Positions 1-6,370 are shown, numbered from the stretch's first letter. The stretch is DNA of 31,566 nt from an uncultured Eubacteriales bacterium (GCA_900552015.1 URXY01000018.1:1-31566); one strand, 5' to 3'. Notes: generated from the letters alone by a model not told the origin. Made by a program: numbers and translations.

Positions 1-50
1 ACACTCCCTTGCGACGCTTGTGCGTCTATCCCTTGTGGACTTGCCGTCCG

Positions 51-74
51 CAAACGGTTTTGACAAACCGTTTG
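51..74. repeat. Perfect inverted repeat near left edge
   Basis: Two 10-base arms, CAAACGGTTT and AAACCGTTTG, flank a 4-base spacer (TGAC). No T-run follows closely on either strand, so it is not a typical terminator. Positions 1-106 hold no coding region that I can support. The tract may be the edge of something that lies outside the window. Confidence 0.5.
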
Positions 75-106
75 CCGCCAGCAAGTTTGAAGATTAGACA
101 TAAACA

Positions 107-140
107 AATCCTCCGCATGGTCTAAGCCATACGGAGGATT
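107..140 (-). terminator. Probable terminator hairpin downstream of the obg operon
   Basis: Arms at 107-120 and 127-140 pair over 13 of 14 positions around the loop TCTAAG. It lies about 50 bases past the end of the minus-strand four-cysteine gene, the last gene after obg. The T-runs on both sides are weak (TTGTTTAT on the minus strand, TGTTTTA on the plus strand), so it could work in either direction. The 140-192 stretch shows only a small hairpin (ACGG/CCGT) and a T6 run on the plus strand. Confidence 0.5.
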
Positions 141-192
141 AACTGTTTTACGGACACCCGTCTATTTGAGTGCGTTCCTTTTTTGATAGAAG

Positions 193-372
193 TCACTGCT
201 TTCCCGCGAGGTAGTAGTCGCTTTGGCCCGGATGGTAGAACGGACAGGCGGTCAGCTTGCCGCGCAGGAACGACGCCATCTCGTCCTCGTCGAGCTGTTC
301 GTCGCAGTAGTAGCTGTCGGACTCTTCATCGTAGCTGTAATAAACGCAGTCCTCGCACAGACTGACGGACAT
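193..372 (-). CDS. Small four-cysteine acidic protein (DUF6472-like), obg partner
   Basis: A 59-residue protein starting MSVSLCEDC and ending YYLAGKQ. The ATG at 372 has a GGGAG ribosome-binding site about 8 bases upstream. It begins 24 bases after the obg stop, so the two are probably co-transcribed. Cysteines at residues 6, 9, 23 and 43 form a C-x2-C pair plus two single cysteines, which suggests a small zinc site. The middle is very acidic and tyrosine-rich (YSYDEESDSYYC, then DEQLDEDEM). From memory it resembles the DUF6472 family of short Firmicutes proteins, whose function is unknown; that assignment was not checked by a search. There is no signal peptide or membrane segment, so it is probably cytosolic. 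It is not one of the longer overlapping reading frames here, which lack its start signals. Confidence 0.8.
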   Translation of the reverse strand: MSVSLCEDCVYYSYDEESDSYYCDEQLDEDEMASFLRGKLTACPFYHPGQSDYYLAGKQ

Positions 373-396
373 GAGATCATCTCCCGCGGGTAGAAT

Positions 397-1677
397 TTAG
401 TGCTGGTATTCGAATTCCAGCTCGTACATGCTGACGATGTCGCCATCCTTGATGCCGAGGTCCTCGAGCTGCTGGAAAACGCCGTTTTCGCGCAGCATCT
501 TGTCGAAGAACATGCGGCTCTCGTAGTCGCCGAAGTTGACGTTGCTCATGAGCCGTTCAAGCCACTTGCCCTCGACGATGTAGGTGTTGTCCTCGACGGT
601 GATCTTGAGCGGCTCGCTCGCGTCGATCTTGACGGGCTTGGGGACATACTCCGGCTCGTAGACCGTGACGGGCGGCAGCGTTGCGAGCTTTTCGGCGATC
701 TTGAGCACAAGCTCGCGCGTGCCGGTGTGGGATGCAGCGGAAAGGGCGAAGAGAGGGTAGCCCAGCGGCTCGACGTGCGCGCGCAGGGCCTCAAGCAGGC
801 TCTCGTCCTCCATGATGTCGGTCTTGTTGGCGACGACGATCTGCGGGCGGGTGGCAAGCTCGGGGGAATACTGCGAAAGCTCTGCGTTGATCGCGTCAAA
901 GTCTGCGATGGGGTCGCGGCCCTCGCTGCCCGACACGTCGACGACATGAACGAGCAGGCGGCAGCGGTCGATATGGCGCAGGAAGTCGTGACCAAGGCCC
1001 GCGCCCTCGGCTGCGCCCTCAATGATGCCGGGGATGTCGGCCATGACGAACGAAACGCCCTCGTCGACGTACACGACGCCGAGGTTGGGGTAGAGGGTGG
1101 TGAAGTGATAGTTTGCGATCTTGGGGCGCGCCTTCGACACAACGGAAAGAAGCGTCGACTTGCCGACATTCGGGAAGCCGATGAGCCCAACGTCCGCGAG
1201 AAGCTTGAGCTCGAGCACAACGTCGTGCTCTTCACCCTCAAGGCCGGATTTTGCAAAGCGCGGGGCCTGACGGGTCGGCGTTGCGAAGTGGGCGTTGCCC
1301 CAGCCGCCCTTGCCGCCGCGGCAGAGGATGTACGGCTCGGAGTCGGACATATCCTTGATGATCTCGTTCGACTCCGCGTCACGCACGACGGTGCCGCGGG
1401 GCACGCGGATCGTGAGATCCTTGCCCTGCTTGCCGAACTTGCGCGCGCCCTGACCGTCCATGCCGTTGTCGGCGACGTATTTGCGCTTGTAGCGGAAGTC
1501 CATCAGCGTCGACATATTGTCGTCGACCACAAGGACGATGTTGCCGCCGTTGCCGCCGTCTCCGCCGTCGGGACCGCCCGCGGAGACATACTTTTCGCGG
1601 TGGAACGCCACCGCGCCGTTGCCGCCCTTGCCGGCGCGGCAGAAGATGCGTGCCTTATCGATAAAAGATGCTGCCAT
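397..1677 (-). CDS. obg: GTPase Obg (ribosome assembly / stress GTPase)
   Basis: A 426-residue, full-length Obg of the three-domain type. Residues 1-158 are the glycine-rich Obg fold (GKGGNG, GGPDGGDGGNGG). Residues 159-335 are the G domain, with G1 GFPNVGKST at 167-175, switch region TTLYPNLG at 193-200, G3 DIPG at 214-217, G4 NKTD at 284-287 and G5 SAAS at 313-316. Residues 345-426 form the C-terminal OCT domain. The family binds the large ribosomal subunit and (p)ppGpp and works in 50S maturation and stress control. I chose the ATG at 1677 because AAGGAGGTG lies just upstream and MAASFIDKARIF matches the family N-terminus; the frame stays open upstream but has no such signal. It has its own promoter and is followed by the four-cysteine gene. 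In many Firmicutes obg lies with rplU and rpmA; here it is nearby but separately transcribed. Confidence 0.97.
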   Translation of the reverse strand: MAASFIDKARIFCRAGKGGNGAVAFHREKYVSAGGPDGGDGGNGGNIVLVVDDNMSTLMDFRYKRKYVADNGMDGQGARKFGKQGKDLTIRVPRGTVVRDAESNEIIKDMSDSEPYILCRGGKGGWGNAHFATPTRQAPRFAKSGLEGEEHDVVLELKLLADVGLIGFPNVGKSTLLSVVSKARPKIANYHFTTLYPNLGVVYVDEGVSFVMADIPGIIEGAAEGAGLGHDFLRHIDRCRLLVHVVDVSGSEGRDPIADFDAINAELSQYSPELATRPQIVVANKTDIMEDESLLEALRAHVEPLGYPLFALSAASHTGTRELVLKIAEKLATLPPVTVYEPEYVPKPVKIDASEPLKITVEDNTYIVEGKWLERLMSNVNFGDYESRMFFDKMLRENGVFQQLEDLGIKDGDIVSMYELEFEYQH

Positions 1678-1716
1678 GTTGGCACCTCCTTGATATCTTG
1701 TTATTCCTGAACAAAT

Positions 1717-1745
1717 AGTGTACCCGTTTTTCGACGATTCGTCAA
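1717..1745 (-). promoter_or_regulatory. Sigma-A-type promoter for obg
   Basis: On the minus strand TTGACG (1745-1740) and TACACT (1722-1717) are separated by exactly 17 bases. The expected transcript start is about 30 bases before the obg ATG, leaving a short leader with the strong AAGGAGGTG site. Confidence 0.75.
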
Positions 1746-1800
1746 GAAAAACGGAGAGTTTCACAAAAAAGAAAATGTGGGGAAAAATCGGGAACTTTTG

Positions 1801-1843
1801 CCTTTCCGCTTGCGTCAAAGGAAACGATTACAAAGCGGAAAGG
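1801..1843 (+). promoter_or_regulatory. Inverted repeat covering the ribosome-binding site of the next gene
   Basis: CCTTTCCGCT (1801-1810) and AGCGGAAAGG (1834-1843) are perfect 10-base arms 23 bases apart. The right arm overlaps the AAAGGAAG Shine-Dalgarno sequence (1839-1846) of the lipoprotein gene starting at 1855. If both arms are in the transcript, the stem would hide part of that site and lower translation. The repeat is seen directly; the regulatory role is inferred. I could not identify a clear promoter for this gene. Confidence 0.5.
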
Positions 1844-1854
1844 AAGCGGAACAC

Positions 1855-2667
1855 TTGAAAAGACTGCTTGCACTGATGATGCTTGTCGCCATGACGGCGG
1901 CGCTCCTGGCCTGCACAAAGGACGGCCGGGAGAACGAAAACGATGGTGTCGATCTAGAGCCGCAGCACGCGGGCGCGGACACGATGACGCTGCGCGTCGT
2001 AGGCGACGGCGAAGATGGCACGCTCATTTTAGCGGGAGAGACGGAGGTCTACGCCCTGCCGCTCGAAGGCGTGACGCTGTACTTAGACGGCGGCAGCGTG
2101 TCCGCTTCCGAGATCGAGAGCGGCATGAGCGCCGAGGTCTGGTACACCGGCGGTGTGCAGGAGACATATCCCGCGAAGTTTTCACAGGTGGTGGCCGTGT
2201 CCTTCACGCGCGAAACAGACAGCGGCGTGTACGATCTCTGCGGTCTTTACTTGCAGGTGCTGGAAGATCTGTGGAACAAGGATGCGGGACTCAACGACGG
2301 CGCGGAGATCGTGAGCGTCGATCTGAGCAAGGCACCCGGTGGACTGACCGCGGGCGAAAAGGCGGCCGTTGCCTATGTCTTTGTGCAAAAGCATGGCGTG
2401 CAGGGCCTGACGATGACCTTCGACGAGCTGTGCGAGGAAGGATATCTCACGGGCGAAAAGCTGGAGGACGGCAGTACGGCCTATTCGTTTGCAAATGGCC
2501 TGCTCTTCACCATCACGCCGGAGGAGACGCAGGACAACGGCGCGTCTGTCTGCTTCAGCGCCGGAAAGTGGCGCTCGCCGCTCGGCGCATATTACTTTAC
2601 GAAGTGCACGGCCTCCCGCGGAGAGAGCGGCTGGGAATACAGCGTCGGCGCGGAGATGATCTCCTGA
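1855..2667 (+). CDS. Predicted lipoprotein of unknown function
   Basis: 270 residues from a TTG start at 1855. Residues 1-19 are a lipoprotein signal (LKRL, then a hydrophobic core) ending in the lipobox LLAC with Cys20, so the mature protein should be anchored to the outer face of the membrane. The TTG is chosen because it gives a proper signal peptide behind AAAGGAAG; the open frame runs further upstream without a convincing start. After the linker, residues about 40-120 look like a compact beta-rich domain (TMTLRVVGDGEDGTLILAG onward) and 125-270 a second globular part ending WEYSVGAEMIS. I do not recognise either as a named family. It reads divergently from obg and converges on the HAD gene, whose stop is separated by a single base. 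Confidence 0.8.
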   Translation: MKRLLALMMLVAMTAALLACTKDGRENENDGVDLEPQHAGADTMTLRVVGDGEDGTLILAGETEVYALPLEGVTLYLDGGSVSASEIESGMSAEVWYTGGVQETYPAKFSQVVAVSFTRETDSGVYDLCGLYLQVLEDLWNKDAGLNDGAEIVSVDLSKAPGGLTAGEKAAVAYVFVQKHGVQGLTMTFDELCEEGYLTGEKLEDGSTAYSFANGLLFTITPEETQDNGASVCFSAGKWRSPLGAYYFTKCTASRGESGWEYSVGAEMIS

Positions 2668-2668
2668 G

Positions 2669-3346
2669 TCAGAGAATATCTTTAATTTGAGAAAGCGAAT
2701 CGACGATCTGGTCGGCTGCGCAATGCTCCGGAACGGGGCGGTGTGCGTGGTTGTACCAGATCGTTTTCATGCCTGCGTTTTTGCCGCCGGCGATGTCGGC
2801 GGTCAGCGAGTCGCCGATCATCACGCATTCCTCGGCGGCAACGCCGGGGAGCGGAGCGCGGCAGGCGTCGAAAAACGCTTTCTCGGGCTTGCGGTAACCG
2901 AGCGACTCCGAAACGAACACGTGGTCAAAGTAGGGGAGAAGACCCGACATAGAGAGGCGGTTGAGCTGCTGGTCGTGGAAGGCGTTGCTCGCCGCGCAGA
3001 GGATGTACTTTCCCTTGAGATAGCGGCAGACCTCGTCCGCGCCGTCGACGGGGATGGCGGTCTCGTAGAGAAGAGCCAGAAAACGCTGCTCAAACGCTGC
3101 GCCGTCGGCGTCAATGCCGAGGGCCTCGAAGATGCGGTTCCAGCGGAACTCAAAAAGCTGTTGCGTGGTGAGCTCGCCGCGCTCGATCTGCTGCCAGAGC
3201 ACATCGTTGATGCGCGTGAACACCGCATAGGTGGAATCGTCAAAGGGAAAGCCGCGCTCGGCAAAGCCGATGCGCATGGCCTGCTCGGCACATTTGCCGA
3301 AGTCGAGCAGGGTATCGTCAATGTCCATGAGGACTGCTTTGAGCAT
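2669..3346 (-). CDS. HAD-superfamily phosphatase, YjjG/YfnB-like nucleotidase
   Basis: 225 residues. Motif I is DIDDT at residues 8-12 (nucleophile Asp8, acid-base Asp10), followed by LLDF as in the YjjG/YfnB branch. Motif II is the Ser in AASNA near 120. Motif III is the Lys in YRKPEKAF (153). Motif IV is GDSLTAD at 178-184. A helical cap lies between residues 15 and 95. Characterised relatives dephosphorylate pyrimidine or non-canonical nucleoside monophosphates; the substrate here is inferred. The ATG at 3346 has GGAGG 8 bases upstream; the longer frame upstream lacks a start signal and would run through a terminator. The gene lies directly behind the rpmA terminator with little room for a promoter, so it may depend on read-through. 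Confidence 0.9.
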   Translation of the reverse strand: MLKAVLMDIDDTLLDFGKCAEQAMRIGFAERGFPFDDSTYAVFTRINDVLWQQIERGELTTQQLFEFRWNRIFEALGIDADGAAFEQRFLALLYETAIPVDGADEVCRYLKGKYILCAASNAFHDQQLNRLSMSGLLPYFDHVFVSESLGYRKPEKAFFDACRAPLPGVAAEECVMIGDSLTADIAGGKNAGMKTIWYNHAHRPVPEHCAADQIVDSLSQIKDIL

Positions 3347-3367
3347 GGGAGAACCTCCTACAGCGGT

Positions 3368-3400
3368 AAAAAAAGATCCCCGAGCCTTCGCTCGGGGATC
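3368..3400 (-). terminator. Rho-independent terminator after rpmA
   Basis: On the minus strand the arms GATCCCCGAG and CTCGGGGATC (3400-3391 and 3384-3375) form a perfect 10-base stem with a 6-base loop, followed by a run of seven T (3374-3368). It lies 13 bases past the rpmA stop. Confidence 0.9.
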
Positions 3401-3412
3401 ATCGTTGTGCAA

Positions 3413-3694
3413 TTACTCAGCGGGGTAAACAGAAGCCTGCTTACGATCCTTGCCGAGACGCTCGAAACGGAGCACGCCGCTCTCCTTGGCGTAGAGAGTA
3501 TCGTCAGAGCCGATACCGACGTTGACGCCCGGATGGATGTGGGTGCCGCGCTGGCGCACAAGAATGTTGCCGGCGAGAACGAACTGACCGTCAGCGCGCT
3601 TGGGGCCAAGGCGCTTGGCGTTAGAGTCGCGGCCGTTCTTCGTGGAGCCGCCGCCCTTCTTGTGGGCGAAAAACTGAAGACCGATGTTCAGCAT
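3413..3694 (-). CDS. rpmA: 50S ribosomal protein L27 with a cleavable N-terminal extension
   Basis: 93 residues, the normal length for Firmicutes bL27. It starts MLNIGLQFFA, immediately followed by HKKGGGSTKNGRDS. In Firmicutes such as Staphylococcus aureus the leading peptide ending in FFA is removed by the protease Prp before L27 can work near the peptidyl-transferase centre. The same motif is seen here and the Prp gene is the neighbour upstream, so the same processing is expected, with cleavage after residue 10. An AAGGATGG site lies about 9 bases before the ATG. It is the last gene of rplU-prp-rpmA, 43 bases after prp, and is followed by a strong terminator. Confidence 0.97.
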   Translation of the reverse strand: MLNIGLQFFAHKKGGGSTKNGRDSNAKRLGPKRADGQFVLAGNILVRQRGTHIHPGVNVGIGSDDTLYAKESGVLRFERLGKDRKQASVYPAE

Positions 3695-3737
3695 GGTGAT
3701 TTGCCATCCTTTCTGTAAGATGATCGGAACAGGGGGC

Positions 3738-4067
3738 CTACGCCTCCATGACTTCGATATTGTCCGGATATTCGCTGTGCAACTCGGAAAAGAGCAGCAT
3801 CAAACCCGTTAAAAGAGCCTGACAGGTGCTCTCGTTCGTGGCGGACAGACCGCCGGGGAGCCTGAATTCCACAGCGCCGGAGCGTTCATGGACCTTGACG
3901 GAAGCGGCGAGGCCTAAAACATCGTTCACGGTGCTTTCCACAAGGCGAACCGCGCTTGTGATCGCTGCACAGACGATGTCGGAGCCTTCTTCGCTGTAAC
4001 CGCTGTGGCCCTTGGCATCAAAACCGATGATGCGTTTTCCTTCGGTGAGGAAAGTAACAGTGGTCAT
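3738..4067 (-). CDS. prp: Ribosomal-processing cysteine protease Prp (YsxB family)
   Basis: 109 residues, the usual size for Prp. The catalytic pair is seen as His21 in GHSGYSEEGSD and Cys33 in IVCAAITSAV. In Staphylococcus this enzyme trims the N-terminal extension of L27 after an FFA motif; the neighbouring L27 carries that motif. The position between rplU and rpmA is the usual one. The ATG lies only 3 bases after the rplU stop and I see no good Shine-Dalgarno sequence, so translation is probably coupled to rplU. Confidence 0.95.
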   Translation of the reverse strand: MTTVTFLTEGKRIIGFDAKGHSGYSEEGSDIVCAAITSAVRLVESTVNDVLGLAASVKVHERSGAVEFRLPGGLSATNESTCQALLTGLMLLFSELHSEYPDNIEVMEA

Positions 4068-4070
4068 GAC

Positions 4071-4382
4071 TTAGACGGAGATCTTGCCGATCTCAACCTT
4101 GGTATAAGGCTGACGATGACCCTGACGCTTGTGATAGCCCTTCTTGGCCTTGTACTTGTAGACGCGGACCTTCTTGCCCTTGCCGTTCTTAACGACAGTT
4201 GCGTCCACCTTCGCGCCCTCCACCACGGGAGTGCCGAACTTGGTGTTTTCGCCGTCGACGATCGCCAGGACCTGATCGAAGGTCACAGCGTCGCCCGCCT
4301 CGACGGGGAGCTTCTCAATGAACAGGGTGTCGCCCTCGTTCACCACATACTGCTTACCGCCGGTAACGATGATCGCTTGCAT
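4071..4382 (-). CDS. rplU: 50S ribosomal protein L21
   Basis: 103 residues, the standard bL21 length. It begins MQAIIVTGGKQYVVNEGDTL and ends with the KRQGHRQPYTKVEIGKI region typical of the family's 23S-rRNA-binding C-terminus. The ATG at 4382 has AAAGAGG about 8 bases upstream and gives the normal N-terminus. A GTG at 4391 in the same frame would add three residues but overlaps the ribosome-binding site. It is the first gene of rplU-prp-rpmA, downstream of a consensus promoter and a leader of about 90 bases. Confidence 0.97.
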   Translation of the reverse strand: MQAIIVTGGKQYVVNEGDTLFIEKLPVEAGDAVTFDQVLAIVDGENTKFGTPVVEGAKVDATVVKNGKGKKVRVYKYKAKKGYHKRQGHRQPYTKVEIGKISV

Positions 4383-4421
4383 TGCTTGCACCTCTTTCCT
4401 TAATTACGGACTCGCTGTCGG

Positions 4422-4463
4422 GGGCGTTCGAAAAGCCTCGAAAGCCTTCGAAACTTTATGCCC
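4422..4463 (-). promoter_or_regulatory. Structured leader upstream of rplU (possible L21 leader)
   Basis: In the untranslated leader, GGGC (4463-4460) pairs with GCCC (4425-4422). Inside it two TTCGAA-containing segments can pair again around a short loop. L21 leader RNAs that mediate autoregulation are known in Firmicutes. I see the stem, but I did not match it to a covariance model. Confidence 0.4.
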
Positions 4464-4481
4464 ATTCAAAGCGGCTGTTCA

Positions 4482-4510
4482 AGTATAACTTCTGACTTTG
4501 AAAAAGTCAA
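4482..4510 (-). promoter_or_regulatory. Sigma-A promoter for rplU-prp-rpmA
   Basis: On the minus strand TTGACT (4510-4505) and TATACT (4487-4482) are 17 bases apart, close to consensus. Transcription should start near 4475, leaving a leader of about 93 bases before rplU. Confidence 0.85.
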
Positions 4511-4560
4511 TAGGTTTTTGGAAAATTCTCTGTGCGGTTTTGCTCAGGTGCAAAGTGAGT

Positions 4561-4578
4561 CGCGGCACGTGTGCCGCG
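4561..4578. repeat. GC-rich hairpin of a dispersed repeat module
   Basis: CGCGGCAC and GTGCCGCG are perfect 8-base arms around GT. It sits 30 bases before the long palindrome at 4609-4650. The same order (GC-rich hairpin, then a palindrome opening CAAAGGGG) recurs at the right end of the window. Confidence 0.7.
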
Positions 4579-4608
4579 AGGAAGCAGAGCCAAAGGCGCT
4601 GCACGGGT

Positions 4609-4650
4609 CAAAGGGGATATTCTCTTTCGCAAAAGAGAATATCCCCTTTG
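4609..4650. repeat. Perfect 19-bp palindrome with 4-base loop
   Basis: The arm CAAAGGGGATATTCTCTTT (4609-4627) is exactly repeated in reverse complement at 4632-4650 around the loop CGCA. A closely similar arm, differing at one base over its shared 18 bases, lies at 31533-31551. There is no T-run after it, so it is not a simple terminator. It looks like a REP- or MITE-like interspersed unit. Confidence 0.8.
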
Positions 4651-5142
4651 GAACCCCAAGAGAAAGACTTTTGATTGGCAGTCCCGGGCTTGAATGACCT
4701 TTATGCCTCCGGAATGGGAGTGCCTGCCAAGCAGTGTATCTAAACGACTTGACTATCTTCTATCTTCGCTGTCGCTTTGCCTGCGATTCGCTACCCTTAC
4801 GCAATTTCCGCCTACTTCAGATTTTCGCTGTTTTGTTTTTGCCTGCCAAGGCGGCATTGCTGTGCTCGCCGCGATATGCGCACCATCGGTAGACGGCGAT
4901 TAGGCTGCACTCCTACAAGATCAGCAGAGCGGCAGCGGATAATAGGAGCAGAGGCAAGTCGTATAGCAATGCTAACGCGGCAACGCCGCGCGCATGGTAG
5001 TACAATCGGCAAGCATTGCAGTTCTTCGAGCTGCTCGCCTGCAATGAGAAACGCCTTTCTTTTGGACGGGCGTCGCATCACGTGCAGCGCTTGCGGCGCT
5101 GCAATTCCCCCGCAGCGCTGTCGTGCTGCAAAACATGCAATT

Positions 5143-5170
5143 TTGCATACTTTTCACCGCGCGGTAAACA
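5143..5170 (+). promoter_or_regulatory. Possible promoter for the SLH protein gene
   Basis: TTGCAT (5143-5148) and TAAACA (5165-5170) are 16 bases apart, about 40 bases before the start codon. Both boxes depart from consensus. Confidence 0.35.
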
Positions 5171-5210
5171 ATAACTCCGCAAGTTTTATTTGGAAGGAGA
5201 CTGTTTCAAT

Positions 5211-6215
5211 ATGGAAAAGCGAAAAGAGATGTGGCGCGCGCTGCCGTTTGTGATGGCGATGCTGCTGCTCACCCTCGTGCCGCTGCAGAGCGCATCGGCG
5301 ATGTTCGGCAAGGGCAAGGAGGAAGCAAAGGCCGCCGACGGCGCGCCGGTGGCGGAGAACATGGAGATCCGCGTCTACCGCGGCGTCGCGTATGAGGGCG
5401 AATTCCGCGCGGTGGACAACGAGGGCGATGAGGTGACCTTTGCCATCGCACAGGAGCCGAAAAAGGGCACGGTCGCGCTGACGGAGGACGGCCTCGGCTT
5501 TGTCTACATGCCGGGCGGCAAGCTGGGCAGCGACAGCTTCACCTACACGGCAGTCGACGCCTACGGCAACACCTCGCTGCCCGCGACGGTGAGCATCATG
5601 ATCAAAAAGGCAACGAGCGGCGTCTGCTACGCCGACATGGGCGGCGACCGTGCGCACACGGCGGCGGTCGATCTTGCCGAGCACGGTGTGTTTGTGGGCG
5701 CGAAGATCGGGGACAGCTATTTCTTTGAGCCCGAGCGCACGCTCTCGCGCGGCGAGTTCGTCGCGATGGCGCTGGCGGCGATGGACGTGAGCGCGGAGGA
5801 CGTGCAGATGACCGGCTTCTGCGACGATGCGAGCATTCCGACCTGGGCGAAGGGCTACGCCGTGAGCGCGCTGAACGCGGGCGTTGTGTCCGGCGTCAGC
5901 ACGGTGGAGGGCGTGGCGTTCCGCGCAAATGACGCCATTACGCTGAGCGAGGCCGCGGTCGTGCTGAACCGGCTTCTTCGCGTGACAGACGTCGACCTTT
6001 CGGATTACGACGCGCAGGACGCGGACAACGCCTGGTGCGCGCAGGCGGTGGCGAATTTGCAGTCCGTCAGCGTCATTGAGAGCGGGCGTTTTTCCGCCGA
6101 GGAGATGCGTTCGGGCGTGACACGTGCGCAGGCGGCAGAGATCCTCAGCGCGGCGATGACGCTCAAGAATGGCCGCGCGGAAAAGGGCGGCCTGCTCTCC
6201 GGCATCTTCGGTTAA
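5211..6215 (+). CDS. Secreted SLH-domain protein with a cadherin-like domain
   Basis: 334 residues. Residues 1-30 are a signal peptide (MEKRKEMWR, hydrophobic core, cleavage expected after SASA). Residues 47-133 form a cadherin- or Ig-like beta domain of the Big_9/VCBS type, with GTVALTEDGLGFVYMPG and DSFTYTAVDAYGN as typical strands. Three S-layer homology repeats follow, at about 138-190, 203-257 and 270-318; each has the DLAEHGV-, SALNAGVV- or AVANLQSV-type helix and the LSRGEF-, ITLSEA- or VTRAQA-type second helix. SLH domains usually bind pyruvylated secondary wall polymer, so the protein probably sits on the cell surface. The ATG at 5211 has GGAAGGAGA upstream. It is transcribed alone, with a terminator after it. 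The partner or ligand of the cadherin-like domain is unknown. Confidence 0.9.
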   Translation: MEKRKEMWRALPFVMAMLLLTLVPLQSASAMFGKGKEEAKAADGAPVAENMEIRVYRGVAYEGEFRAVDNEGDEVTFAIAQEPKKGTVALTEDGLGFVYMPGGKLGSDSFTYTAVDAYGNTSLPATVSIMIKKATSGVCYADMGGDRAHTAAVDLAEHGVFVGAKIGDSYFFEPERTLSRGEFVAMALAAMDVSAEDVQMTGFCDDASIPTWAKGYAVSALNAGVVSGVSTVEGVAFRANDAITLSEAAVVLNRLLRVTDVDLSDYDAQDADNAWCAQAVANLQSVSVIESGRFSAEEMRSGVTRAQAAEILSAAMTLKNGRAEKGGLLSGIFG

Positions 6216-6240
6216 GGGAGAAAAGTGAGAAAAGCGAACA

Positions 6241-6272
6241 AAAGGGAGCGGTTTTCATGCCGCTCTCTTTTG
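6241..6272 (+). terminator. Terminator after the SLH protein gene
   Basis: AAAGGGAGCGG (6241-6251) pairs with CCGCTCTCTTT (6260-6270), with one G-T pair, around a short loop, and runs into TTTTG. It lies 25 bases past the stop. Confidence 0.75.
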
Positions 6273-6279
6273 CTTGTAT

Positions 6280-6307
6280 TTGGGAAAAAGCTGTGGTAAA
6301 GTATAAA
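6280..6307 (+). promoter_or_regulatory. Possible promoter of the ddl-murF operon
   Basis: TTGGGA (6280-6285) and TATAAA (6302-6307) are 16 bases apart; TATAGT a few bases later is an alternative -10 box. Just downstream AAGGACG-GCAA-CGTCCTT (6329-6346) is a 7-base stem with a GNRA tetraloop in the leader. Confidence 0.45.
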
Positions 6308-6370
6308 TTAGTATAGTATGGATAATCGAAGGACGGCAACGTCCTTTTCAAAAATAAGGAGGAAAACGAT

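Larger units (their letters stand above)
4511..5210. other. 700-base gap without a supportable gene
   Basis: The stretch has a base composition and reading frames unlike the flanking genes. The short open frames in it (for example 4812-5081 on the minus strand and 4694-5253 on the plus strand) lack good starts, recognisable motifs and the strong third-position GC bias of the genes around them. It holds two strong palindromes at 4561-4650. It also has an 11-base direct repeat, TGCCTGCCAAG (4721-4731 and 4840-4850), an inverted repeat CTCCTA/TAGGAG (4910-4915 and 4943-4948), and many short self-complementary pieces between 4970 and 5150. It may be a decayed element or a non-coding repeat; I cannot identify an RNA gene in it. 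Confidence 0.5.

Noticed and set aside
1..192. A coding gene or mobile-element end at the left edge
   Set aside because: There are only short frames and two hairpins, with no transposase or relaxase motif visible. Too little sequence to decide.
400..1710. 436-residue plus-strand frame opposite obg
   Set aside because: It is an antisense shadow. Obg motifs, promoter and ribosome-binding site are all on the minus strand.
4383..4391. GTG at 4391 as the rplU start
   Set aside because: It would sit inside the AAAGAGGTG ribosome-binding site. The ATG at 4382 gives the standard 103-residue L21.
4609..4650. Terminator for a gene in the gap
   Set aside because: The stem is perfect and long but lacks a following T-run, and no gene ends just before it. 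Its similarity to the right-edge element favours a repeat.
4812..5081. 89-residue minus-strand frame in the gene-poor gap
   Set aside because: It has no ribosome-binding site, no codon bias like the neighbours and no recognisable motifs. The overlapping frames on both strands look equally random.
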